In this document: piece after piece, positions 24,192 through 32,921 of the stretch
Layout: every line of letters begins with the position of its first letter
How positions within the stretch are numbered: the first letter of the stretch is position 1
The notes under the pieces: generated by a model
What the model saw: only the letters and a program-made list of their open reading frames with translations
Databases searched by the model: none
Told to the model about the DNA's origin: nothing
Made by a program: the position numbers and the translations under genes
Assembly: GCA_023460795.1 (NCBI GenBank)
Contig: JAEWPC010000015.1
Coordinates: 52,656-116,655 of the forward strand
Direction of reading: 5' to 3'
DNA length: 64,000 bases
DNA from: Bacillota bacterium
GTDB taxonomy: Bacteria; Bacillota; Bacilli; Paenibacillales; Paenibacillaceae

Positions 24192-26429
24192 ATGCAAGCT
24201 GTAACGGAGGCGTTCTTCGAACGCATGAAGATGAAGGCCGGAGTCTCGCTGAACGACGAGCAGAAGCAAGCGGTGCTGCATACGGACGGACCGTTGCTGC
24301 TGCTGGCGACGCCGGGTTCGGGCAAGACGACGACGCTGATGATGCGCATCGGTTACTTGATCGAGGAGAAAGGCGTATCGCCGCAGCGGATCAAGGCGGT
24401 GACGTTCAGCCGGGCGTCGGCGGCGGAGATGAAGGATCGGTTCGAGAGGTTTTTCCCGCACCTGCCGTCCGTCGATTTCTCTACCCTACATAGTTTGGCA
24501 TACGAGGTGGTTCGGCACTATTTTCGCTCCGCGGGGCGAAGCTTCGAGATGATCGAAGGGGACGGCGAACGGGATGAAACGGCATCCGGCACTCCGAAGC
24601 TACATAAGAGAATGATGCTGCGGGAGTTGTTCCGGACGATTAACGGCGATAACATCACCGACGATCAACTGGACGAACTGTTAACCTATATCAGCTACCT
24701 GAAAAATAAAATGATTCCCGAAGACCGATGGTCGTCCTACAAGACCGACGTGCCGCAGGCGGAGAGGATCGTACGGGAATACGAGGCCGCCAAGCGCGCG
24801 GACCCGGACCGGATGCTGCTCGATTACGACGACTTGCTCACGATCGCCGAGCAGGCGCTCGAGGGGCGTCCGGAGTTGCTGCGCCAGTATCAAAGCCGTT
24901 ACGATTTCGTGCTGACGGACGAAAGCCAAGATACTTCGCTCGTACAGCACCGGATCGTCGAGAAGCTCGTGCGCCCGCACGGCAATCTGTGCGTCGTCGC
25001 CGACGACGATCAGTCGATCTACGGCTGGCGCGGGGCGGAGCCGGCGTATTTGCTGAACTTCAAGGAAGTTTACCCGGACGCGGTTACGCTGTTCATGTCG
25101 CGGAATTACCGGTCGTCTCCCGAAATCGTTCATGTGGCTAACGAATTCATTAAGCGCAATAAGCATCGCTACGCGAAAAAGATGACGACCGACAATCCCC
25201 CGAACGAGCCGGTAGCGATCAAGAGCTTCTCGGAGTATCCGAAGCAGACGAAGTACATCGTGCAGGAGGTTCGCAAGGCGGCGGATTTAGCCGGAACGGC
25301 CGTGCTTTACCGTAACAACTCGTCTTCGATCGCTTTGATGAACGCGCTCGATCGGGCGGGAATTCCGTTTTATATGAAAGATTCGGATAATCGTTTTTTC
25401 TCGCATTGGGTCGTAGAGGACGTGTTGAACTTCATGCGGATGACGTTCACCGACAAGCGTCCGGAGCTGTTCGAGCGCATTCACACGAAAGTAAGCGGGT
25501 ACGTGACGAAGCAGCAGATGGCGCAATTGCTCACGATCAACAACGGGGAGTCCGTGTTCGATAACTTGCTGACGCAAGTTCCGTTGCAAGGTTATCAAGT
25601 CAAGCAGATCGAACAGGCTCGCGATATGTTCGTCGAAATGCGCGGGATGCCGCCGCTCGAGGCGATCAAGGTCATTCGAGAACGGCTCGGTTACGAGAAA
25701 GCGATCGAGAAAATGTGCGAGAGGCTCGGGTTTCGCAAAGAGTATTTGATCGGCATCTTGAATACGCTTGAAGAGATCGCGGAGCCGCTGGGGACGATGG
25801 AGGAATTCGCGGCTCGGTTGAAGGAGCTGGAGAAGGCGCTTCGACAGGCGAAGGCTCGCCGCGGACAGCAGGCGGTAACGTTGTCCACGATGCATAGCGC
25901 CAAGGGGCTGGAGTTCGAGAGAGTGTACTTGATCGATCTGGTAGAAGGCGTAATTCCTTCGTCCGAGGAGATCAAAGCCGGCGTGGGGAGCGAAGGAGGC
26001 ATGGGCGGCAGCCTCGAGGAAGCTGCCCGATTATTCTATGTTGGGATGACGCGGGCTAAGCGGCATCTCGAGCTCATCACCTACCAGCAGCGGGACGGAG
26101 CGAAAGTGACCGAATCTCGCTTCGTGTCCGCGGTTCGGGACATTATGAATCCGGCGAAGGACAACCGCTATGGCCAGGTTCGGGCCGTGCCGAAGGGCAA
26201 CGGGAGGCTGACAGGGGCGGAAGAGATCCCTGCGAACGCAATCCGCCGCCGGTCCGGATTGGTCGCCGGGCTCACCGTTTCTCACCGCGTATTTGGCGTC
26301 GGAGTCATCTCGAACGTGGATCGCGAGCAGCTGCGCATCCGTTTCGCGGACGGCGAACGCTCGCTGTCGATCGCGACATGCTTGGAGCGTGGATTGCTGT
26401 CGCCCGCAGAGTCGGGGGATTTGGCGTAA
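24192..26429 (+). CDS. UvrD/PcrA-like superfamily 1 DNA helicase
   Basis: A 745-aa ATP-dependent 3'-5' helicase. Motif I is ATPGSGKTTT (about 38-47), Ia is FSRASAAEM, II reads LTDESQDTS, III is ADDDQSIYGWRGAEP, IV is NYRSSPEIV, V is STMHSAKGLEFERV and VI is LFYVGMTRAKR. The length and the C-terminal Tudor-like tail (VSHRVFGVGVISNV) fit the UvrD/PcrA/YjcD group and there is no nuclease domain. Compared with PcrA it is divergent at the N-terminus, so a YjcD-like accessory helicase in repair is the better guess. Start chosen by AGAAGGAG about 10 bases upstream. Confidence 0.92.
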   Translation: MQAVTEAFFERMKMKAGVSLNDEQKQAVLHTDGPLLLLATPGSGKTTTLMMRIGYLIEEKGVSPQRIKAVTFSRASAAEMKDRFERFFPHLPSVDFSTLHSLAYEVVRHYFRSAGRSFEMIEGDGERDETASGTPKLHKRMMLRELFRTINGDNITDDQLDELLTYISYLKNKMIPEDRWSSYKTDVPQAERIVREYEAAKRADPDRMLLDYDDLLTIAEQALEGRPELLRQYQSRYDFVLTDESQDTSLVQHRIVEKLVRPHGNLCVVADDDQSIYGWRGAEPAYLLNFKEVYPDAVTLFMSRNYRSSPEIVHVANEFIKRNKHRYAKKMTTDNPPNEPVAIKSFSEYPKQTKYIVQEVRKAADLAGTAVLYRNNSSSIALMNALDRAGIPFYMKDSDNRFFSHWVVEDVLNFMRMTFTDKRPELFERIHTKVSGYVTKQQMAQLLTINNGESVFDNLLTQVPLQGYQVKQIEQARDMFVEMRGMPPLEAIKVIRERLGYEKAIEKMCERLGFRKEYLIGILNTLEEIAEPLGTMEEFAARLKELEKALRQAKARRGQQAVTLSTMHSAKGLEFERVYLIDLVEGVIPSSEEIKAGVGSEGGMGGSLEEAARLFYVGMTRAKRHLELITYQQRDGAKVTESRFVSAVRDIMNPAKDNRYGQVRAVPKGNGRLTGAEEIPANAIRRRSGLVAGLTVSHRVFGVGVISNVDREQLRIRFADGERSLSIATCLERGLLSPAESGDLA

Positions 26430-26484
26430 TGACTATCGTCTTAACAAAATCCACCATAAATGTCTGGCAAAAACCGACACGATC

Positions 26485-26560
26485 CCCGATAATATTTACT
26501 AGAGTGAGCGACCGAGTGATGCGAGTATGCGCTGGTTGCTCGAATCGCAGTTATCGGGAG
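26485..26560 (+). promoter_or_regulatory. Nested stem-loop that covers the ribosome binding site of the FecR/cadherin gene
   Basis: CCCGATAA (26485-26492) pairs perfectly with TTATCGGG (26551-26558). The right arm contains the GGGAG ribosome site of the gene starting at 26570. Inside, GAGCGACC (26506-26513) pairs with GGTTGCTC (26534-26541). The fold would block translation when formed. Confidence 0.45.
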
Positions 26561-26569
26561 TGATCGGTT

Positions 26570-29500
26570 TTGTTTATTCGACGCGTAAGTTGGACGCTAC
26601 TGGCGTTCGTTATATTAGCCGCTCCGGTTTTTGCCGGGGTCGGCTCTTTTGGCGATTCTGCTGATGCGGCATCATCGCGGGTGGCCGTAATCAAGGAGTT
26701 GAAGGGCACCGTCAAAGTGAAAAAGGCGGGCGGTTCCAAGGAGTTTACGGCATTTGCCAAGATGAGCCTGAACCAAGGGGATATTCTATCGACTGGCGCT
26801 GGGGCGTCAGCCGTCCTACAATTCGCCAATGGGACTGCCGAGGACGACAAGATGACGGTATCGGCAAATACAAGACTGACGTTCTCGAAGCTGTCCGACC
26901 GGAATGGCACGACGACGAAGGTCAGCATGTACAAGGGATCTGCATGGGTCGACGTGAAGTCGATCTCCTCCTCTAAGGACGAGTTCACGCTGGAGACTCC
27001 GACGGCCGTCATGGGCGTGCGGGGGACGCATCTCCTCGTCAGCGTGGATCCGATGACGGGCGACACCCGTTTGACCGTCGCGGCTGGCGTGGTGCGGACG
27101 GAGACGAACGACCGGGAACGCAAGGCGGAGGATGTCTATCCGACGCAAAGGGCGGTCATTACGGGCGACGGAGAGGAGCAGCCGGGCGATATCTTCATCG
27201 CTCCGGTCGATCTCGAGCTGCTGATGGCGCAAAGCGATTCCAATATCGTCTCCGCGATACTCGGAAGCACGGCGGACATCGTGGTCGAGAACGCGGATTT
27301 CGCGAAGCGTTACGAAGAGCAAGGTCTGCCGGAGCAGCTCGGCGTTTCGAGTGCCGATCTGGAGAGATTCAAGACGAATACGGAGCATCTGCTCGGCGCC
27401 ATCGCGGACCAAGCGGTGAAGCAAGGCTTGTTGACTCCGGAGCGGCTGGAGCGAATCGTCGAGGAAGTGAAGCAGCAATCCGGCGTAACGCTGGATCTAA
27501 CGAAAAAGGAGCTTAGCTTGACCGAAGCCGAGAAGCGCCGCCAAGAAGAGCAGCAACGGCTCGAGGAAGAGCGGAAGAAGAAGGCGGAGGAGCTCGCGCG
27601 GCAGGAGCTGGAGCAACGCCGAATCGCCGAATCGCTGACGAAGCAGCTCGAAGAAGACAATAAGCGGAAGGCGGTAGCGAACAGGAGGGCCGAGGAGGAG
27701 CGGAAGAAAACGGCGGCCGACGCTCTCGAGAGCCGGATGACGGAAGCGGAGAAGCAGGCGTTCGCGAAGGAGAGACAGCAGCGGGAGGCGGAGTTGGCAC
27801 AGGCGACACCGATACCAACACCAACACCAACACCAACACCAACACCAACACCGACGCCAACGCCGTTGTCGGATGACGCGACGCTCAGCGATCTTAGGGT
27901 GAATGGATCGACGATTCCGGGCTTTATATCCGGTAAGACGGATTACTCGCTAATGGTACCGGGAGTGACCGAAGCCTTGACGGTTACGCCGATCGGAGCG
28001 GCAGGGGCTACCGTCACGATTGATGGCATTGCCATCGCCGGCGGAGGAGATCGTAACGTCAGCTTGAACGCACCGGGCGCCGCGACTGCGATTACCGTTA
28101 TCGTCACCGCGGAGGACGGCATCCATAAGCTGACGTATACGATAGTGGCCAATCGCGCGGCTCTGCCGCCGGTGAACTTGCCGCCGACGGCTGCCGATAT
28201 GACGTTCACGGTTAACGAAGGCGAGACGTTGAACGGCCAGTTGCAGGGCAGCGATCCGAACATCGGAGATACGTTGACTTACGAGCTCGTGGCCGCGCCT
28301 GCTGCCGGGACAGCCACCATCCATGCGGATGGAAGCTTCACCTATGTTCCGGATGCCGACACGGGATCGTCGGTTAGCTTCCAATATCGGGTATCGGACG
28401 GTTCGCATTATTCTTCTCCGGCGAACGTAATCGTGACGGTGAATCATAAGCCGACCGACATCGCGCTGAGTTCCCCGTTCGTAGATGAGGAGTCTCCGAT
28501 CGGAACCGTCGTGTCCGGCATCTCCGCAGCCGATCCCGATAGCGCTCCTCCGTTCCTGTTCGCGTTCGCCGAGGGAGAAGGGGACGATGACAACGGCGCG
28601 TTCTCCATTGTGATAGACGAAGGGTATGGCGGGTACCAACTGGTCGTCAACGCACGTATCGATTATGAATCGCAATCGATATACAGCATCCGGTTGAGCG
28701 CGACGGACAGCTTAGGAGCGACGTTCGTCAAGGCGATCTCGATCGCGGTGCAGGATGTTAACGAGGCGCCGACCACATCTAACATCACGGGACTCGTCGT
28801 GGACGAGGACGATACGTTAACCGGTTCGTTGACCGATTATGTAGACGATCCGGATGCAAATACGACATTTACGTATTACTCGCAAGCTCCGCAGCACGGG
28901 ACGGTAACGATCGATGCCGAAGGACGCTTCGAATATACTCCCGACCCGGACTATGCGGGCGAGGACAGCTTCCGGTTCAAAGTGTTCGACGGCCAAGCGT
29001 ATTCGGATTACGCAACCGCGTCGCTCACGGTTATGCCGGTGAACGATGCCCCGACGGACTTGACGTTATCGAACGCCGTATTCGATGAGAACGTCCCGGT
29101 CGCGTCTAGCGTCGGCCGATTCGAAGCGGCGGATCCCGACGACGAGGATATGTTCGCTTACGCGCTGGTCGCGGGAGCGGGAGACGAAGATAACGCCTTG
29201 TTCAAGATCGAAGGCGACATGCTGATTACGGACTCGACGTTCGACTACGAGACGCAAGCCAGCTACAGTATACGCGTACGGGTAACCGATGCCGACGGCT
29301 TAACGTTCGAACGCGTCTTCGCGCTTGAGGTCGCTAATGTCGTCGAAGTCCTGTCGGATATCGTATTGGAGAACATCGCCTTCTTCGATTACACGCCGTC
29401 CTTGGCGAATATCGGAACATTACGCGCGATCGGAGAAGAGGGATTGATCGCCTTCTCGCTCGCGGAAGGGGTCGGAGACGACGATAACGACCTGTTCGAG

Positions 29501-30892
29501 ATCGACGAGAATCGCCTTCGGACTTCCGCGGACTACGACAACGGAACCAAGGGCGTCTACCATATTCGCGTTAGAGCTTCCGCCAACGAACTTTCGCACG
29601 AGAAGAGCCTGACGATCGCGACGACTAACTCGTTCTCTTCCTCCTCGACGATCACGATTAATGTCGCAACGGACCAGCTTCGCTCCAATGAACTGGTCTC
29701 GACCGGAGTCGTTAGAGTCCACGGACATGAGTTCTTCTCCAGCATGGGTGCTGGCGCGATGGGGCACCAGATCATCTTCCGACCGAACATCGGCAGACCG
29801 ACGGCCCTCTATGCGAACGGCGATTCGTCGCCGATCACGTCGTTCGGTGGCACCTACTACTTCTTCCCCATACCCGGATGGAACGAAGCGGTCTCGCGAG
29901 TCGAAGGCTCGGAGGGAGAATTCCGCTTCCATATTTGGGTCGGCGATGAGCCGCCTCCTAGCTTGGCGCTGGCCGATATCCATGCGGAAGACGAAGAGGA
30001 GAATTACGTGCCGACGGAGGTCGACGGGATCAACCCGCTCGTATGGTACGCGCAAGTCGAATCAGGCACGGAGTTCATCGACTTCGAGGCGCAATTCGCC
30101 GCAGCAGGCGCGCAAGTCCGCAGAGTCGTGCTCGCGAACGGTCTGGAAGCCGAAGAAGCCGGTACGATGGCTCACGGCTATCGCATTCCGTTCGATGGAA
30201 CGGCTACGCATGTCTTGATTCACGTCGTAGACGCCAACGGCAAGCCGTTCGTCTACAAGCTGGTCGTCGGAACGGAATCGATCGATGCGGAGTTATCCGC
30301 GTTGACGGTACTCGGACGCATCTATGCGGGATATGACGTGCAGAAGCCGCTGGAGCTAAGCTCTGGGACCAAGACGTTCAACGTACCGTTCGAAATCGTA
30401 CCGGGCGGTCATTCGCCGTATTCTCTGAAGGTTATTCCGGTTGCGAAAGAGTCCGATCAGACGATAAGCGTGAATGGCGCGGTTGTCGCCAGCGGCAGCC
30501 AATCCGTAGCAGCGAATTTCGCGTTGTCGTCATCCGTCGTCGTCATGGTGACTTCTCAATCGGGCAGGAAGGACATGTATACGGTCAATGCCACCCGGCC
30601 GCTGTCGGAACATAACGACTTGCACCATATAACACTGTCCGATATTCCGTTCACCTTCAGCTACTCGTCCGACAGCTATGCTCTGAACGTGGGCGAGAAC
30701 GTAACATCGACGACGCTCACCGCGCCTGCGACCGATTCCAGAGCAAAGGTATGGATCAACGGGGTGCAGACGGCAAGCGTAGTTGTGGATCTTACGCTCG
30801 AGACGACGACAACGATCACGATCAGAGTCGTTGCCGAGAGCGGCGCCGACAAGACGTACACGATAATGATTACGCGAATGGTTACCGCATAA
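26570..30892 (+). CDS. Secreted FecR-domain protein with cadherin-type and cadherin-like beta-sandwich repeats
   Basis: A 1440-aa exported protein with signal peptide 1-35. A FecR domain lies at about 38-200 (KELKGTVKVKKAGG, TPTAVMGVRGTHLLV). Residues about 310-410 are a highly charged, coiled-coil-like helix. A Pro-Thr linker follows near 415-430, encoded by CCAACA repeats. Next is a cadherin-like beta-sandwich module (about 435-525), then VCBS/cadherin-5-like and cadherin repeats with DPD, DYES and DDDN calcium-type motifs (about 540-1020). The last 300 residues contain further cadherin-like modules. No LPXTG or SLH anchor is visible. TTG at 26570 has GGGAG about 9 bases upstream. Likely an extracellular adhesin or matrix protein. 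Confidence 0.86.
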   Translation: MFIRRVSWTLLAFVILAAPVFAGVGSFGDSADAASSRVAVIKELKGTVKVKKAGGSKEFTAFAKMSLNQGDILSTGAGASAVLQFANGTAEDDKMTVSANTRLTFSKLSDRNGTTTKVSMYKGSAWVDVKSISSSKDEFTLETPTAVMGVRGTHLLVSVDPMTGDTRLTVAAGVVRTETNDRERKAEDVYPTQRAVITGDGEEQPGDIFIAPVDLELLMAQSDSNIVSAILGSTADIVVENADFAKRYEEQGLPEQLGVSSADLERFKTNTEHLLGAIADQAVKQGLLTPERLERIVEEVKQQSGVTLDLTKKELSLTEAEKRRQEEQQRLEEERKKKAEELARQELEQRRIAESLTKQLEEDNKRKAVANRRAEEERKKTAADALESRMTEAEKQAFAKERQQREAELAQATPIPTPTPTPTPTPTPTPTPLSDDATLSDLRVNGSTIPGFISGKTDYSLMVPGVTEALTVTPIGAAGATVTIDGIAIAGGGDRNVSLNAPGAATAITVIVTAEDGIHKLTYTIVANRAALPPVNLPPTAADMTFTVNEGETLNGQLQGSDPNIGDTLTYELVAAPAAGTATIHADGSFTYVPDADTGSSVSFQYRVSDGSHYSSPANVIVTVNHKPTDIALSSPFVDEESPIGTVVSGISAADPDSAPPFLFAFAEGEGDDDNGAFSIVIDEGYGGYQLVVNARIDYESQSIYSIRLSATDSLGATFVKAISIAVQDVNEAPTTSNITGLVVDEDDTLTGSLTDYVDDPDANTTFTYYSQAPQHGTVTIDAEGRFEYTPDPDYAGEDSFRFKVFDGQAYSDYATASLTVMPVNDAPTDLTLSNAVFDENVPVASSVGRFEAADPDDEDMFAYALVAGAGDEDNALFKIEGDMLITDSTFDYETQASYSIRVRVTDADGLTFERVFALEVANVVEVLSDIVLENIAFFDYTPSLANIGTLRAIGEEGLIAFSLAEGVGDDDNDLFEIDENRLRTSADYDNGTKGVYHIRVRASANELSHEKSLTIATTNSFSSSSTITINVATDQLRSNELVSTGVVRVHGHEFFSSMGAGAMGHQIIFRPNIGRPTALYANGDSSPITSFGGTYYFFPIPGWNEAVSRVEGSEGEFRFHIWVGDEPPPSLALADIHAEDEEENYVPTEVDGINPLVWYAQVESGTEFIDFEAQFAAAGAQVRRVVLANGLEAEEAGTMAHGYRIPFDGTATHVLIHVVDANGKPFVYKLVVGTESIDAELSALTVLGRIYAGYDVQKPLELSSGTKTFNVPFEIVPGGHSPYSLKVIPVAKESDQTISVNGAVVASGSQSVAANFALSSSVVVMVTSQSGRKDMYTVNATRPLSEHNDLHHITLSDIPFTFSYSSDSYALNVGENVTSTTLTAPATDSRAKVWINGVQTASVVVDLTLETTTTITIRVVAESGADKTYTIMITRMVTA
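27815..27862 (+). repeat. Hexanucleotide microsatellite coding a Pro-Thr linker
   Basis: Six perfect copies of CCAACA (27815-27850) are followed by the variants CCGACG and CCAACG. Changes in copy number would alter linker length in steps of two residues without breaking the frame. Confidence 0.93.
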
Positions 30893-30898
30893 CCGCGC

Positions 30899-30927
30899 AG
30901 GGGCCGCCCCAAATGGGGGTGGCCCTC
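30899..30927 (+). terminator. GC-rich hairpin after the FecR/cadherin gene
   Basis: GGGGCCGCCCC and GGGGGTGGCCC pair around AAAT, but CTCTCTCT follows instead of a T-run. It may be a weak or factor-dependent terminator. Confidence 0.45.
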
Positions 30928-31106
30928 TCTCTGCAATTCGTCGACCCGGCGCGCATAGTAAGTGGTCAGCTAAACTCCGGAATTCGCCAAGCAGGCGCAC
31001 TTCCCTCAATCCCCGTATCTTCGCAAAAAACCTCCTGAAGGTCTATGAGCGGAGCGGGGGCAGGATTTTCCTTCCTCTAACGGCAGGTTACGCCCGCATC
31101 CCTTCC

Positions 31107-31135
31107 TTGTTCGTAATCACCGAACAGTCTACAAT
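31107..31135 (+). promoter_or_regulatory. Promoter of the heterodimeric ABC exporter
   Basis: TTGTTC (31107-31112) and TACAAT (31130-31135) are 17 bp apart. The predicted start near 31142 is just upstream of the AAGGAGG ribosome site, giving a very short leader. Confidence 0.55.
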
Positions 31136-31160
31136 GGTGGCGTTAAAGGAGGGGCAGATA

Positions 31161-32921
31161 TTGGGCAGACCTACGAACTCTCAGCGTGTGCTCGTCAGCT
31201 ACCTGCAAGCGAAGTGGCCGCTCTACGCGTTGGCCGTGCTCTCGATCACGGTGGCCAACGTGATTCAGGCCTACTATCCAAGGCTGCTCGGGAGCTTCAC
31301 CGATCTGCTGCAGCAGGGCGGGATGACGCGTGACCGAGTCATCGAATACAGCCTGCTGTTGCTCGCCGTAGGAGTCTCCTTCGGAGTGCTCGCCGGGCTT
31401 GGCCAATATATCATCATGCGGTGCGGACGAAGATTCGAATTCGTTACGCGGCGCAAGCTATTCGACCACTTCACGAGGCTCAGCGAACGCTTCTATTCGA
31501 ACAACGGTGTCGGCCGAATGCTTAGCTACGTCATGAACGACGTGACCTCCATCCGCGAATCGATCTCGATGGGCATTAACCATACGACGAACGCGACGAT
31601 TCTCATCCTATCCGCCGTGACGATGATGCTGTTCGGCGACATTCCGCTCTACTTGATCGCCGTGTGCGTACTGCCGTTGCTAGCGATCCCGTGGATCGTC
31701 GTGAAATTCGGTCCGGTGATCCGCAAACGCTCGCTTAACGTCCAAGAATCGCTCGGCCGAATGACGGAGTCCGCGGAGGAGCAGTTCGGAGGCATTCGCG
31801 TTACGAAAAAGTTCGCGGTGGAGCCGATCATGACCGAGAGGTTCGGAGCTACGGTCGATCGTGTCCGAGACAATCAGCTGAAGCTCGTTCGCGTCTCCTC
31901 GTTGTTCGGAGCGCTCATTCCGTTCCTGGGGACGATCTCGCTCATCATCTCGATTGCGTTCGGCGGATACCTGACGATCCATCACCGAATCTCGCTCGGC
32001 AATTTCGTTGCCCTTACGCTATACGTCCGGATGATGGTCAACCCGCTGCAGCAGATCGGCAACGTCATTAACACGATGCAACGCTCGCGCGCCTCGCTCG
32101 AGCGCATTAACGATCTGCTAGCAACGAAAGGCGATATCCAGGAAACGGAACACGCCGTAGCTCGCGATCTCACGCAAGCCGCGATCCGAATCCGCGATTT
32201 ATCATTTGCTTATCCGGATGCCGAGCGGGAAGCGCTGCATGATATCGATCTCTTCGTGGAGCCTGGCAAGACGCTGGGCATTCTCGGCAAAACCGGCAGC
32301 GGCAAAACAACGCTAATGAAGCTGATCCTCCGCATCTACGATCCGCCGCCAGGCACGATCCTGATCGGAGATACCGACGTCCGGGATCTGACGCTGGGAA
32401 GCTTGCGCGACCAAATCGCCTACGTGCCGCAGGACGGTTTCCTGTTCAGCACGACCATCCGCGACAATATCGCTTTCTATCGCCGGGATTCGGCGTTAAG
32501 CAAGGTAGAAGCCGCCGCAGAGCATGCGCAAATCCACGGCAGCATCGCTGCATTCCCCGATAAGTTCGAAACGAAGCTCGGGGAGAGAGGCATTACTCTC
32601 TCCGGCGGGCAGAGGCAGCGCACGAGCTTGGCTCGCGGGCTGATCAAGAACGCGCCGATTATGATCCTGGACGACAGCGTCAGCGCCGTCGACGCGGTGA
32701 CGGAGACGCGGATCATCGAGACGCTGCGAGCCCAGCGCAAAGGCTTGACGACGATCGTGATTGCCCATCGCATAAGCGCGCTTAAACATGCGGACGAGAT
32801 CGTCGTGCTGGACGAAGGACGGATCGTTCAGCGCGGAACCCACCGCGAGCTGCTCGAGCAGAACGGGTTATATGCCGAGTTGCACGCGATTCAGGAGGAG
32901 GGGAAGCGCGATGCCAACTAA
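31161..32921 (+). CDS. ABC exporter half-transporter, subunit with degenerate Walker B (BmrC-like)
   Basis: A 586-aa half-transporter with six N-terminal helices fused to an ATPase. Walker A is GKTGSGKTT, the Q-loop VPQDGFLFS, the signature canonical LSGGQRQRTS, and the H-loop IVIAHRI. Walker B reads IMILDDSVSAVD, with Asp in place of the catalytic Glu. This is the hallmark of the non-catalytic partner in heterodimeric multidrug exporters such as BmrC. TTG at 31161 has AAGGAGG 8 bases upstream; an in-frame upstream start would include the promoter. The end overlaps the partner gene by 11 bp. Probably exports drugs, lipids or peptides. Confidence 0.92.
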   Translation: MGRPTNSQRVLVSYLQAKWPLYALAVLSITVANVIQAYYPRLLGSFTDLLQQGGMTRDRVIEYSLLLLAVGVSFGVLAGLGQYIIMRCGRRFEFVTRRKLFDHFTRLSERFYSNNGVGRMLSYVMNDVTSIRESISMGINHTTNATILILSAVTMMLFGDIPLYLIAVCVLPLLAIPWIVVKFGPVIRKRSLNVQESLGRMTESAEEQFGGIRVTKKFAVEPIMTERFGATVDRVRDNQLKLVRVSSLFGALIPFLGTISLIISIAFGGYLTIHHRISLGNFVALTLYVRMMVNPLQQIGNVINTMQRSRASLERINDLLATKGDIQETEHAVARDLTQAAIRIRDLSFAYPDAEREALHDIDLFVEPGKTLGILGKTGSGKTTLMKLILRIYDPPPGTILIGDTDVRDLTLGSLRDQIAYVPQDGFLFSTTIRDNIAFYRRDSALSKVEAAAEHAQIHGSIAAFPDKFETKLGERGITLSGGQRQRTSLARGLIKNAPIMILDDSVSAVDAVTETRIIETLRAQRKGLTTIVIAHRISALKHADEIVVLDEGRIVQRGTHRELLEQNGLYAELHAIQEEGKRDAN

